Source: Sorangium aterium
Lineage (GTDB): Bacteria > Myxococcota_A > Polyangia > Polyangiales > Polyangiaceae
Reading direction: 5' to 3'
Length of the DNA stretch: 64,000 nucleotides
Assembly: GCF_028368935.1 (NCBI RefSeq)
Contig: NZ_JAQNDK010000004.1
Coordinates: forward strand, 1,426,001 to 1,490,000
Made by a program: the position numbers and the translations under genes. The notes beneath the pieces are model-generated. The model ran no database searches, had not been told where the DNA came from, and saw nothing but the letters and a program-made list of their open reading frames with translations. Shown piece by piece: positions 34,542-43,344 of the stretch (within the stretch, counting starts at the first letter, position 1; every line of letters begins with the position of its first letter).

Positions 34542-35207
34542 ATGGACCGCATCGAGGCGATGGTCGCCTGGTTCCGGCAGCGCCGGTGGGCGCACCTCGC
34601 CGTGGTGAACCTGCGCATCCTGATCGGCTTCGCGTTCCTGCCGGCGGGGCTGAAGAAGATCCTCGGCGAGCCGTTCACGGATCCGGCCAATCGCGGCCCG
34701 TTCCACGAGTTCTTGCACGCGTTCCACGCGACCGGGCACTTCTACACGTTCGTGGGCGTGGTCCAGCTGGTGGCCGCGACGCTGCTCATGACGCAGCGGT
34801 TCGCGACGGCCGGCGCATTCATGGCGCTGCCGGTGACGGGCGCGATCCTGGCGTTCTGCTGGAGCACGGCGGTCGTCCCGACGGCGACGGTCGTCACGCT
34901 GATGTTCGCGGGCCTGGTCGGGCTGGCGCTGTGGGACGTCGAGCGGTGGCGCGGCGTCCTCGACGCGCCGGACGCCACGCCGCGGGCCGCGCGTGCCTCG
35001 TCACCAGCGCCGATCGATCTGCAGCTGTGGAGCCTGTGCGGGGCGGCCATCCTGGTGGCGTACCTCGCGACGTGTCTGCTCAGCGGCGGCATCTACCGGC
35101 CGCGCGGGCCCGCGTTCGACGAGCCGGGGTTCTACGTGCTGATGGCGCTGCCGCTGTTCCCGATCGTGACCGCGCTCATCGATCGTCGCCGGCGCGCGGG
35201 GCGCTGA
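34542..35207 (+). CDS. DoxX-like integral membrane protein
   Basis: Start at the ATG at 34542 (221 residues); a GTG four codons earlier is possible, and the longer upstream frame has no family sequence. Four to five hydrophobic segments are present: LRILIGFAFLPAGLKKIL, FYTFVGVVQLVAATLL, AFMALPVTGAILAFCW and TVVTLMFAGLVGLALW, plus two more near the C-terminus. The GLKKI motif after the first helix is typical of DoxX/DoxD-like proteins. Members have varied redox- or quinone-related roles, and no partner is adjacent. It converges on the gene at 35241. Confidence 0.8.
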   Translation: MDRIEAMVAWFRQRRWAHLAVVNLRILIGFAFLPAGLKKILGEPFTDPANRGPFHEFLHAFHATGHFYTFVGVVQLVAATLLMTQRFATAGAFMALPVTGAILAFCWSTAVVPTATVVTLMFAGLVGLALWDVERWRGVLDAPDATPRAARASSPAPIDLQLWSLCGAAILVAYLATCLLSGGIYRPRGPAFDEPGFYVLMALPLFPIVTALIDRRRRAGR

Positions 35208-35240
35208 CCGTGCCGCGGTAGAGGTGCCCCTGCAGCGGTG

Positions 35241-36431
35241 TCATGCGCCGGCGGTACCCTCCAGCGCCACGACGATGTCGCCGAGCGGCGCAGCGAGGTG
35301 GAGCCACGCCTCGCCGCCCACGCGCAGCACGGCGAGCACGTCGTCCGCCCGGCCGCGGAACCCGCCCAGCGAGCGGGCCGGGCCGCCCTCGTCGACCGCG
35401 AGCACGGCCACCTCGCCGTCAGCGCGCGCCACGACGACGAGCACACCCGGTTCGGTCGCGCCCAGCCAGACAGGGCGGCCGCCGAGCGCGACGTTCCGGG
35501 GAGAGCCGCGCTTCGGCACCTCGTGCAGGAGCCCGCGAGGAACGTCGCAGCCCCAGAACGAGCGCAGCCGCAGGGCGGCCGGCAGCGGGCCGCCGAACGC
35601 CTCGTAGGCGTCGCAGGCGTCGTGGCCGGGGTCGAGCGGGAGCAGGTCGGCGTCGTTCGGGACGAGGCGGGCGAGGGCCGCGTCGCGCGCCTCCATGAAG
35701 CGTGGCAGCGCATGGCGAAGGCGTAACGCCGGCAGGCCACAGAGCGGTCGCAGGTCTGGGCGAGACTCACCCTCTTCCGTCACAATGCAGCGCCTGCCGC
35801 TCGGGTCGAGCAAGAGCACCGCGCGATGGCGGATCGCGATAGGTGTGTCTGGCCTGAAGACGGGGCACACCTCAACGACCCCGTGGTCCTTCTTCAGCCG
35901 CACGAGCCTCCAGCCGTCGATGGCGAAAACCCGGCTGCCATCCGTGCAAAGGCGGCGATAGGACGACGACGTTGCGGCAACGAGGGTTGTCCCCGGAGGA
36001 ACGAGCGCACCTCCTGACGCCAAGCTTGCGGGCGCTTCGCCGCGTCCTGGCTCGGGGCGCGCTGCGGCTACACCGTGCGCGGTGAGCCAGGCGCGGAGCG
36101 CGGCAGGCGCGTCCACTTGCGCGGCGGTATCCCACGCAAGCTGGATCGATAGGTCAGCACCCACGCGCAGCGCGGCGATTGGCCGCCCATGGCGCTCGAG
36201 CTCCACCGTGATCGGCCCCAGCGTGTCCTCTTCTAGAGGTGCGCCCTCGCCGTGCGGAGGCGTATTCCCGCGGAGGCGAAGCAGCGGGCGAAGCGTGTCG
36301 AGCTCGGAACGAGGGACGCGAACGCGGTGGCGATCGTTCGCGACGAGCCACGCCGCCGTCGCGCTCTCGAGGGCGCGGTCCACGTCCGCTTGCTGCGGAG
36401 GCGGCGAAGGCAGGATGGGCCATACAGGCAT
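35241..36431 (-). CDS. Unrecognised 396-residue protein
   Basis: A single long frame with consistent codon use but no family that I recognise. The sequence is mixed alpha/beta with many repeated short strand-turn phrases (RVFAIDGWRLVRL, VLVVVARADGEVAVLAVD, VGGEAWLHLAAPLGDIVVAL). This suggests a beta-rich C-terminal half. No signal peptide, membrane segment or catalytic motif is visible. Overlapping antisense frames are shadows. It is convergent with the DoxX-like gene. Confidence 0.65.
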   Translation of the reverse strand: MPVWPILPSPPPQQADVDRALESATAAWLVANDRHRVRVPRSELDTLRPLLRLRGNTPPHGEGAPLEEDTLGPITVELERHGRPIAALRVGADLSIQLAWDTAAQVDAPAALRAWLTAHGVAAARPEPGRGEAPASLASGGALVPPGTTLVAATSSSYRRLCTDGSRVFAIDGWRLVRLKKDHGVVEVCPVFRPDTPIAIRHRAVLLLDPSGRRCIVTEEGESRPDLRPLCGLPALRLRHALPRFMEARDAALARLVPNDADLLPLDPGHDACDAYEAFGGPLPAALRLRSFWGCDVPRGLLHEVPKRGSPRNVALGGRPVWLGATEPGVLVVVARADGEVAVLAVDEGGPARSLGGFRGRADDVLAVLRVGGEAWLHLAAPLGDIVVALEGTAGA

Positions 36432-36683
36432 AGGGCTATCGCTTCAATAACGAAGTCGGATCCATCACCCCGTTTCGCTGTCGGAGACCAGAATTTGTAC
36501 CACGGCCGCGGCTTGATCGACGTCGCTTTTCGCCTGGCTAAGAACGCGCTCCCACGCGCTGCTCGGTCCGTTTTGTCATCCTAGCCCTCGGGCCTCCTCC
36601 CTCAGGCTGTCTGCCTGCAGCAAGCCTGCGGAGGATGTGCAGGCGACGGCGCTGGTCGGCGCGGCCGAGCTGGCCGCGCCGCC

Positions 36684-36992
36684 GGTCATCTGCCCGCGCG
36701 CGGCTCCAGCCGGAGCCACACGCCGCCGGACGTGCGCAGCGTGGTCGCGACGTGCAGCCGCGTCGTCCGCCCCGGCACGGCGCTAATCCGCTAGCGCTGG
36801 AGGAGCCGGGCGAGGATGAGCTGCCCTTCCATGAGCGCGAACTCCTTGCCGATGCACTGTCGCTGCCCGATCCCGAACGGGGCGGCCGACGTCGAAGCCT
36901 GCGCTGGCGGCATGCCGGGCTTCCTCCTCGAAGGCGCTGTCCGGCGCGGTCGGGTGCAGCGAGTTGCTCGGGAACAAGGACGAGCGGGGCTC
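36684..36992 (-). pseudogene. Chimeric pseudogene: ATP-grasp 5' piece joined to P450 3' piece
   Basis: Bases 36884-36992 match the 5' part of the ATP-grasp gene (about 29410-29517), and bases 36684-36882 match the 3' part of the P450 gene (about 43665-43864, including the haem-Cys loop). Both pieces keep their original minus-strand orientation and join near 36883. In the P450 frame the haem segment GIGQRQCIGKEFALMEGQ is intact. The codon TAC of the parent, after LLQR, is TAG here, and a frame change occurs at the joint. The fragment cannot make either product. The parents lie on opposite sides, about 7 kb away each. Confidence 0.88.
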
Positions 36993-37071
36993 GGAGCGAG
37001 TCGCCGGCCATCCGCCCGTCAGCTCTTATCCTCGGCATGGGCGTCGCTGCCTACCGCTGTCCGAATGAACG

Positions 37072-38949
37072 CTACGCTGCTGTGGGACCCGGCCATAGCT
37101 TCAGCGCTACGTCGAACAGCGCCCTGCCACGCACCTCGATGCTGGACTCGTCCCAGGTGGCGAACGTATGCAGCTGCTGGTTGATCGGCAGCAACGAGGA
37201 GACCAGGAGTTCCGGTTTCTTGACCTTCCATGCGCTATTCGAGACTGTCGAGTTCAACGCCTGCGTGAGGATCGTCAGGTTTCCGAGGGTGTGAATCGCG
37301 GCGCTTCTGCGGCGGGTCGCGACGGCTCGAGGATCCGTTGCATCGCTACTGACGAGCTCATCGGAGGTCATCCCCGCGGTCCCATCTGCCAGGGGCCAGT
37401 GCTCGATCCAGCTTTGCGGGAGGATGTGCTCGATGGTAAGCGGTCCATCGATGCTGATTCGTTCACTCTTGCCGCTCAGCAGCGCGTCACTCAGGCGCCG
37501 GAGGATGTGTACAACCCGGGGCTGGGCCAACGTCTGGTATGTGGCGCGCTCCTGCCAGGCCGTCCGGAACTCTTCATCGGACGGCCACCCGGTCGACTCC
37601 CCGGAGAGCTCGGCCAGGTGCTTGCGAACGCTTTCCGGCGTGGTCCCATCCCGACGCAAGCTCCGGGTCAGTGTAAGGAAGACACGGTTGTAGTTCTTGG
37701 TGTTTAGGCCACACACCGCCCGTCGCAACAGATACGACTCGAGCAGGACGGTGATCTGCCGCCAGTGCATATCGGTCGTCCGGGCATCGAGGAGGTGGAG
37801 CAGCAGCGGATAGGCGGTCCGGATGTCGAACGCCTCGAGGAACGACGTTAGCGGGAAGAGGATGTCGTCCTTCTTCGGATCAATGATCCGCCGGAAGTCG
37901 TCACCCTGGCGAGCCAGCGTCGCCAGCTCTTCACGCACTGTGGCGTAGGGCCTCTTCCGCTCGATCCAGAACTTGTACTCGACGAACAGGTGCGTGATCG
38001 GGATATCCGCGGTCTGGCGGCTGGCCAGGAAGTGCTGCATGAAAAGGTCGCTGCGCGGCCGGAGCAGGCGCCCCTGCTTGACCTCTTGGCGCCAAAAGTC
38101 GTCGTCGAACCTGCGCCAATACTCCTCGTAGAGCGCCTCCTGCGACTCGCCCTGGCGCGCTGCCCGTAGGAAGATGAAGTTCCTTAGCAGATCGGCGGGC
38201 AGGAGCGGCTCCCCGCGGGCGTTCAGCGTCTCGAAAATGACCTGCGCATCGTCCCCACCCTCGAGGTCGATCACGACCACCTGCAGCGCGTTCTTGAGGG
38301 CCTGGAAGCACTCCTCGACTCGCACCGCGAGTGGTTGATCGGCGGCGATCGGCGGCTCCCCCTCTGTCCCGAAGAAGAATTCGCGCAGCTGATCGTGGAA
38401 ATACAAGTAAGCCTCGACCATGCGCGGACGCGGGTCGTCGTGCCGCTGGTACTTGCGCCGTTGCCGCGGGTGCTTCTCCTCAAGCGCGGCACGGGAGCCC
38501 GCGCCAATAACGTCCTTGAACTGCTGACGATCGAGCAGGGTAGGCCAAACTTTGAACCGGTCGGCGTCGGGCTCGGCCATCATTCCCTTGTTCAGGGTGA
38601 AGGAATCGCACTCCTTGGCGAGTTCCTCGCACGTGCTCTCGCGACATAGGTCACGGAAGGCCGCGAGGAAGATCTGCAGCGTCGTGAGCCGCTGCTGCCC
38701 GTCGATGACCTGCCGCTTCTCGACGTGCGTGGTCGGCGTCTGCTTCTGGTCGAGCACCATCGCCCCGAGGAAGTGGACCGGCGCGTCCTTCCTCCCCTCG
38801 AGGTATTCGGTGAATTTCCGGCAGATGTCCTCCCAGAGGAACACCCACTGGTCGTCTTGGCTCCAAACGTATTGCCGCTGGAAGAGGGGAACCTCAAGGC
38901 GCATCTTCTTCTCGAAGATGGCGAGCAGCGGGACGGCGTTGGCTTTCAT
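37072..38949 (-). CDS. GmrSD-like DUF262/DUF1524 protein
   Basis: The ATG at 38949 gives 625 residues, within the normal range. The N-terminal DUF262 (GmrS-like, ParB/Srx-type NTPase) shows PLFQRQYVW (21-29), VIDGQQRLTTLQ (81-92) and FETLNARGEPLLPADLLRN. The C-terminal DUF1524 (GmrD-like HNH nuclease) shows IEHILPQSW around residue 505 and HTLGNLTILTQALN then SNSAWKVKK. Known relatives (GmrSD, BrxU, SspE) recognise modified DNA and cleave it, giving phage resistance. It stands alone between the duplicated nitronate monooxygenase genes, with no DNA-modification gene visible. Confidence 0.93.
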   Translation of the reverse strand: MKANAVPLLAIFEKKMRLEVPLFQRQYVWSQDDQWVFLWEDICRKFTEYLEGRKDAPVHFLGAMVLDQKQTPTTHVEKRQVIDGQQRLTTLQIFLAAFRDLCRESTCEELAKECDSFTLNKGMMAEPDADRFKVWPTLLDRQQFKDVIGAGSRAALEEKHPRQRRKYQRHDDPRPRMVEAYLYFHDQLREFFFGTEGEPPIAADQPLAVRVEECFQALKNALQVVVIDLEGGDDAQVIFETLNARGEPLLPADLLRNFIFLRAARQGESQEALYEEYWRRFDDDFWRQEVKQGRLLRPRSDLFMQHFLASRQTADIPITHLFVEYKFWIERKRPYATVREELATLARQGDDFRRIIDPKKDDILFPLTSFLEAFDIRTAYPLLLHLLDARTTDMHWRQITVLLESYLLRRAVCGLNTKNYNRVFLTLTRSLRRDGTTPESVRKHLAELSGESTGWPSDEEFRTAWQERATYQTLAQPRVVHILRRLSDALLSGKSERISIDGPLTIEHILPQSWIEHWPLADGTAGMTSDELVSSDATDPRAVATRRRSAAIHTLGNLTILTQALNSTVSNSAWKVKKPELLVSSLLPINQQLHTFATWDESSIEVRGRALFDVALKLWPGPTAA

Positions 38950-39110
38950 CGGCGGTGCTCTCCAGGCGAAAGGGGATTTGCGTCTGATCCATGAGCCCGG
39001 CGCGGCGCCCCGCAACCCTGGCTACGCGTTTCCGATCGGCTGGTGGAACCGAGAGCCAGCCGGTCAGGGCGCGCGTCACATCCTACCCGAGATCGTGGAC
39101 GGGGGCCACT

Positions 39111-39395
39111 CTACTCGTGTCGAGCGACACGGGCGATTCTCGCTTGGGCGACGCGCGATATCCGCATCAACACCAGCCAGGGCGCCGATCGATCGTCGGC
39201 TGCTAGCAACCAGAGGCGCATCAGCGATGTGAGCGCCCAGGCATCACGGTCCGAGCAGGCGTCTTTCATGAGCGGCAACAGCTCGAGCATTCCGCTGCCG
39301 ATCGACGCGGCCGTACTGGCGGTCGAAGACTTCAGCTCGCCGAAGAACTCCCCCAGGCTCTTGGACCGCTGAACTGAGGCTCGGTTCAATGCCAT
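39111..39395 (-). CDS. Small hypothetical protein
   Basis: The 94-residue frame begins at an ATG with a strong ribosome-binding site (AGGAAAGGAG, six-base spacing), which supports it as real. The sequence is helical (SLGEFFGELKSSTASTAASI; WALTSLMRLWLLAADD) and has no recognised domain. It begins 24 bp outside the left boundary of duplication copy 2, downstream of the second nitronate monooxygenase gene, and could be co-transcribed with it. Confidence 0.5.
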   Translation of the reverse strand: MALNRASVQRSKSLGEFFGELKSSTASTAASIGSGMLELLPLMKDACSDRDAWALTSLMRLWLLAADDRSAPWLVLMRISRVAQARIARVARHE

Positions 39396-39418
39396 TGCAC
39401 TCCTTTCCTAGCCTGCCC

Positions 39419-40612
39419 AACGTCGGCGGATGAGCCGCGGCTGCCGCGGGCACCCGTCGGATCCATCGGCAGACTGGGCGGCGTCAGCGTGCACCTGGGA
39501 GTGCACCCGCGAATTGTCGCGTGAGATCGGCCGCTGGCACTTCCTTACATCCGCTGACGTTTTGCCCCGCCCAGAGCGGCGAGAAGTCGCCGCTGCCCTG
39601 GCTTTCGGCCTTGGCCCGCAGGGGTGCGATGGCCGACGTCGCCAAGGGAAAAGCTGGCACGGCGCCGCTCATCGGCCCCAGCTCCCTCATAGGGCGGTTC
39701 GCGATGCCCCGAGCGGGTCGCCCGGTGAACAGGTTGGTGAGCGCCGTGGTGCTGGCTGCGTCGCTCTCGAGGGCCGCGCGATGCACCCTGCTGGTGGTGG
39801 CCTCTGGGCACAACAGGTACGCCCTCGCGATCTGTACGCCGGCCGCACCGAGGGCCATGGCGGCCGCAACACCCCTCGCGTCCGCGATGCCGCCCGCGGC
39901 GATGACGGGGATCTTCACGGCGTCCACGATCTGGGGCACCAGCGCGAAGGTGCCGAGCTGGACGCTGAGATCGTCGGACAGGAATCTGCCGCGATGACCG
40001 CCCGCCTCGATGCCTTGGGCGATGACCGCATCGACGCCGCGTGCCTCGAGCCAGCGCGCCTCGTCGACCGTCGTCGCAGAGGACAGGATCTTCGCGCCCG
40101 AGCGGCGCACCCGCGAGAGCAAAGCCTCCGAGGGCAGGCCGAAGTGAAAGCTCACCACAGCAGGCCTGAGCTCCTCGAGCACATCAGCGGCCTCCTCGCT
40201 GAAGGGCAATCGGCCGGGGCCCGTCGGGATGGCGCTTGCGTCGACGCCGAGCTCAGCGAAGTACGGCAGCAGCCGGGCACGCCAGATCGCTTCTCGCTCG
40301 GCGTCGGGCTCGGGCCGCGTGTGACAGAAGAAGTTCACGTTGAACGGCTTCGCGGTCTGCGCTCGGATGGCTGCCAGCTCCTTGCGCAGGGCGTCCGGGC
40401 CCAGCACGGCGCCGGGCAGCGAACCGAGCCCGCCCGCGTTGGAGACCGCGACCGCGAGCGCGCTGCCCTGCACGCCGGCCATGGGGGCCTGGATGATTGG
40501 AAGATCGATTCCAAGGAGCTCCTGCAGCGTCGTCATGAGAATTTCCAGATCCACTGCCGCGGCAGAGTCCAGCTTTTGTCTTCTTTCGGACCAACGCCGT
40601 GTTCAGCCGCGG
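39419..40612. repeat. Segmental duplication, copy 2 (nitronate monooxygenase unit)
   Basis: Direct repeat of 31857-33050. Homology starts at AACGTCGGC and continues past the start codon into the upstream region, where it fades near 40612. The junctions show no insertion-sequence ends or target-site duplication that I can see. Confidence 0.92.
39484..40536 (-). CDS. Nitronate monooxygenase, copy 2
   Basis: Start at the ATG at 40536, aligned with copy 1; an in-frame ATG six codons upstream is replaced by GTG in copy 1, so the later start is preferred. The 350-residue FMN-barrel has the same motifs as copy 1. The differences are scattered, including IGTAY to IARAY near the FMN phosphate loop and MQSEP to TRPEP in a surface loop. 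A change in the phosphate-loop region may alter cofactor binding or activity. No other nitronate or nitro-compound gene is nearby. Confidence 0.92.
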   Translation of the reverse strand: MTTLQELLGIDLPIIQAPMAGVQGSALAVAVSNAGGLGSLPGAVLGPDALRKELAAIRAQTAKPFNVNFFCHTRPEPDAEREAIWRARLLPYFAELGVDASAIPTGPGRLPFSEEAADVLEELRPAVVSFHFGLPSEALLSRVRRSGAKILSSATTVDEARWLEARGVDAVIAQGIEAGGHRGRFLSDDLSVQLGTFALVPQIVDAVKIPVIAAGGIADARGVAAAMALGAAGVQIARAYLLCPEATTSRVHRAALESDAASTTALTNLFTGRPARGIANRPMRELGPMSGAVPAFPLATSAIAPLRAKAESQGSGDFSPLWAGQNVSGCKEVPAADLTRQFAGALPGAR

Positions 40613-40675
40613 CGGGGTATCCCCCGCCGTCGACGTGCAACACGTAGTTGGGCAGTTTCCGGCGTCCCATGTCCA

Positions 40676-42058
40676 TCATCCAGCTATCCCGAGGTGGAGA
40701 ATCCGTTTCCCGTGCCGGTAGATGGTGATTGGACCATCTTCCGAAATCTTCAGGCTTGTGCCAAAGATCGATGCATTCCATGCGGCGGTGGATCGAGCGC
40801 CCTCGAAAGTTCTCCCTACATCCGCCCCAACGACCGCCTGGAGTGCTTCGCGCGATGGACGCGCCACCATGGCGGCTGCGTCGAGAACCTGGCCGTTCCT
40901 TGACAGCACAGTCGCGCCATCGACGGAGGCAACTCCGGCAATTACCTGTCGTGCGGTCCAGTCGACGATACTGAGCCCCACGATGCTTTCACGTAGAGCA
41001 CGACTGGGCCTGTGTGGGTCAGCGTTGTCTGGAACGAGACTATTCAAGTCCTCGTGTCGATCTAGTATCACTATTAACGCGCCGACTCGCTGAAACGACA
41101 AGTCCAGAGCTAAGCGAAGAACGGCAACAATAAAGTTCCACTTGAGCGCAATGTTGGCATCGTGATCGGTCCAGCAGCGCGAAAGCACGACCTGGGCACT
41201 CTCGTAGTTGAGATAACGCCATGCTCCCTGGCTCTTCTGGAAGACTATGCCATTGCCCAGTAGCGCGAAGATGTCACCATGGCTTGAGGCAGTGATGACC
41301 ATGTCTCTTGAGCCAAGGAAACTCTGCAGAGGAAGGAGCGAATCGTGGGGCGCGAATGGGAATCTTGGCTCTGTTGCCGGAAGAGCAGAATAGCACAACA
41401 ATCCCGTGACCTGCCGTCTCTTTTTTCTTCTGCCGTCAATCACGAGAGCAAGCGGCCTTGAACCAAAAGCCGCGCGTATCCACTTTTGGCGAAGCAGGGC
41501 GTCCTCGATGTCCATCGGCTCGGAAAGCTTAACATAGAGCGAACCTGACCTCGCCTCGAGATCCTTGGTGCTGTTCAAGAAGAGCGCTGTGTATCGAACA
41601 GGCTTCCCTTCGTAAGTAAGGCTTATCGAGCTTTCCGCCAGCTCGAGCCAGTTCGACACCATTGGAGTGGGGAGCGGCACATACGCTGCTATGGCGCGGG
41701 CAATTCTTGATGTCGTGAGCGCCTCCCAAGGTGCCTGATTTCTCGCGCTCTGGACGTCTTCTTCGAAGGTGTGGAGCAAACAGCGACAGAATTGTATGTC
41801 CTCGGGCATCGGCGCGGAAGGAAACGTGACTCGAAGCGCGTGGGCAACGCGCCGCACACGCGGCTTGTATAGGAAGATCAATAACGTGTCTTCGTTGGTG
41901 ACTAGCCGTGGTTGAGCGTCGTCGGAGGTTCGGCAACGATTCCATTCTTGCGTCGTGGCTGCTGCGTCCAGGACTTGAACCGTGGCCCCTGTTGCGTCCT
42001 GCAATAGGCGTTTCAGCGAGTCTGCCAGTTCACCCTTGAGCCAGTGCTTAGTTGTCAT
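40676..42058 (-). CDS. Protein with C-terminal diadenylate-cyclase-like (DisA_N-type) domain
   Basis: The ATG at 42058 gives 460 residues; the longer upstream frame has no family-like sequence. Residues 1-250 are a novel mixed domain. From about 300 the sequence follows the DAC fold: VLRLALDLSFQRVGALIVIL, then SVDGATVLSRNGQVLDAAAM with DGA at 380-382, GARSTAA at 420-426 in the place of the GTRHRxA motif, and LKISEDGPITIYRHGKRIL with SEDG at 439-442. The DGA, Arg and Ser-Glu positions are kept; the motif His is Ser. It may make a cyclic dinucleotide, or be a divergent nucleotide sensor as proposed for other DisA_N-like domains in conflict systems. G+C is well below its neighbours. Gene order suggests an operon with the DUF4365 gene 92 bp upstream. 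Confidence 0.75.
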   Translation of the reverse strand: MTTKHWLKGELADSLKRLLQDATGATVQVLDAAATTQEWNRCRTSDDAQPRLVTNEDTLLIFLYKPRVRRVAHALRVTFPSAPMPEDIQFCRCLLHTFEEDVQSARNQAPWEALTTSRIARAIAAYVPLPTPMVSNWLELAESSISLTYEGKPVRYTALFLNSTKDLEARSGSLYVKLSEPMDIEDALLRQKWIRAAFGSRPLALVIDGRRKKRRQVTGLLCYSALPATEPRFPFAPHDSLLPLQSFLGSRDMVITASSHGDIFALLGNGIVFQKSQGAWRYLNYESAQVVLSRCWTDHDANIALKWNFIVAVLRLALDLSFQRVGALIVILDRHEDLNSLVPDNADPHRPSRALRESIVGLSIVDWTARQVIAGVASVDGATVLSRNGQVLDAAAMVARPSREALQAVVGADVGRTFEGARSTAAWNASIFGTSLKISEDGPITIYRHGKRILHLGIAG

Positions 42059-42150
42059 GCTATCGCTGTGGAGTCGAAGTAGAACGTGTCTGCAACCTGC
42101 CACGGCGAGCGCGGACGTATTCCCTGCGTGGGCCGCGGGGCGTGAAGATG

Positions 42151-42927
42151 TCACTGCTCTCTCTCGGGATGTGGCTCTCGTAGCCGCTTCTCTAGATCCG
42201 CGATCATTGGCTCGATAGCGGCGAGAACTTCTCCTCCGTCCGCGAAGGTACGCGAACCTCCCCACATGACGTGGGCATACATGCTGTCGCAGTTGATGGG
42301 GTAAACCGCGCGCAATGCCTTGGCCAGCGCTTCTTCTGCGAGCTTGATGACGTGTTCGCCCCAATATCCTAACGCGGGAGCTTCAGGGCGAAGGCCTACT
42401 CGAATTCTCTCACCCTTCGGAATGTCCCAGTAACGTTTCTTGCAGACTTCGGTCCGATCGTGAAGTTGCTTCAGTCGCATTGTTAGGGCGCCTGCTGCTT
42501 GATCAAGTGCGTCCATGGAGCACCGCCCCAAGCTCTGTGTCCTAGGAACCGTAGTCTTCCAACCCTTCGGCGTTCGCTCGACCGCCTTTTCCTCGATCTG
42601 TTTCCACAAACACTCGCCCGTCTGTGAGTTCCATATGATGACAATGACGGGGAGCGAATGGTTGAGCCAGTATTCGAGATGCTCCGTGTCTCCACGGTAG
42701 ACGTAGCCGTCGTCGGTCGGCTCCGCAAAATAGCTCGGGCCAGACTTGATTTGTGCTGCGAGCAGCCGCCCCGTCGCTTGGCCTTCTCGGACAACTTCAA
42801 TCTGTGCGTCGATCCCGAAGTCGCTGATCGGCTGCTCGCGGAACAACCAGTTGAGCTGCGTCGTGACACGCAGTTGAACCTCCGATACTCCGCTTCGCTC
42901 AGTCAGATGGCGCTCATCAACCTTCAT
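42151..42927 (-). CDS. DUF4365 nuclease-like protein
   Basis: The ATG at 42927 (258 residues) has GAGG eight bases upstream; a GTG three codons earlier is possible. Residues 5-160 match the DUF4365 pattern: VQLRVTTQLNWLFREQPISD, FGIDAQIEV with Asp40 and Glu44, LLAAQIKSG with Gln59 and Lys61, and HSLPVIVIIWN. The D...QxK set is the PD-(D/E)xK nuclease signature. DUF4365 occurs in anti-phage and conflict proteins, usually with a sensor or effector partner. The C-terminal 100 residues are of no known family. It is the first gene of a lower-GC pair with the DAC-like gene. Confidence 0.82.
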   Translation of the reverse strand: MKVDERHLTERSGVSEVQLRVTTQLNWLFREQPISDFGIDAQIEVVREGQATGRLLAAQIKSGPSYFAEPTDDGYVYRGDTEHLEYWLNHSLPVIVIIWNSQTGECLWKQIEEKAVERTPKGWKTTVPRTQSLGRCSMDALDQAAGALTMRLKQLHDRTEVCKKRYWDIPKGERIRVGLRPEAPALGYWGEHVIKLAEEALAKALRAVYPINCDSMYAHVMWGGSRTFADGGEVLAAIEPMIADLEKRLREPHPEREQ

Positions 42928-43344
42928 CAGTTGCACCTCTGGAGATTAGCCTGCCCGCTCCCCTGGTCGACAGGACGAACCCCTCTCGATTGTTTTCCCC
43001 TCGCCAGCGCGAAGGATCGCATGTTCAACTATCCGTCGATTGGTCAACCGAAACCGCCGGACCAGTTCTGTCTAGTTCGTTGCCTTGTGTGACCTCCCAT
43101 ACGGAAAATCTCACGGATCGGTCCTGCGCCGCAAGGCCCAAATGCCGTCCAGCGCCATAGGGTAGATCGGTCTAAGACCGGTGGCAGTCGTCGCCTTTCC
43201 GGGGGACCGGAGGCGCCTGGAGGGAGGGGGCGCGGCGGACGCGCAGCCAGAGGCGTCGTGCCGCATCGCGCCTGGATGACACGGCGCGGCCGCCTCATCA
43301 GGAGGTTGCGGGACACCTACCAGTCCGTTCACAACTTCGGACCG
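42928..43344. other. Intergenic region upstream of the DUF4365/DAC pair
   Basis: About 417 bp run from the DUF4365 start to the recombinase remnant. The first 150 bp keep the lower G+C of the module and presumably carry its promoter. From about 43160 the G+C rises sharply, which marks a likely boundary of the acquired segment. No gene is supported. Confidence 0.4.
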
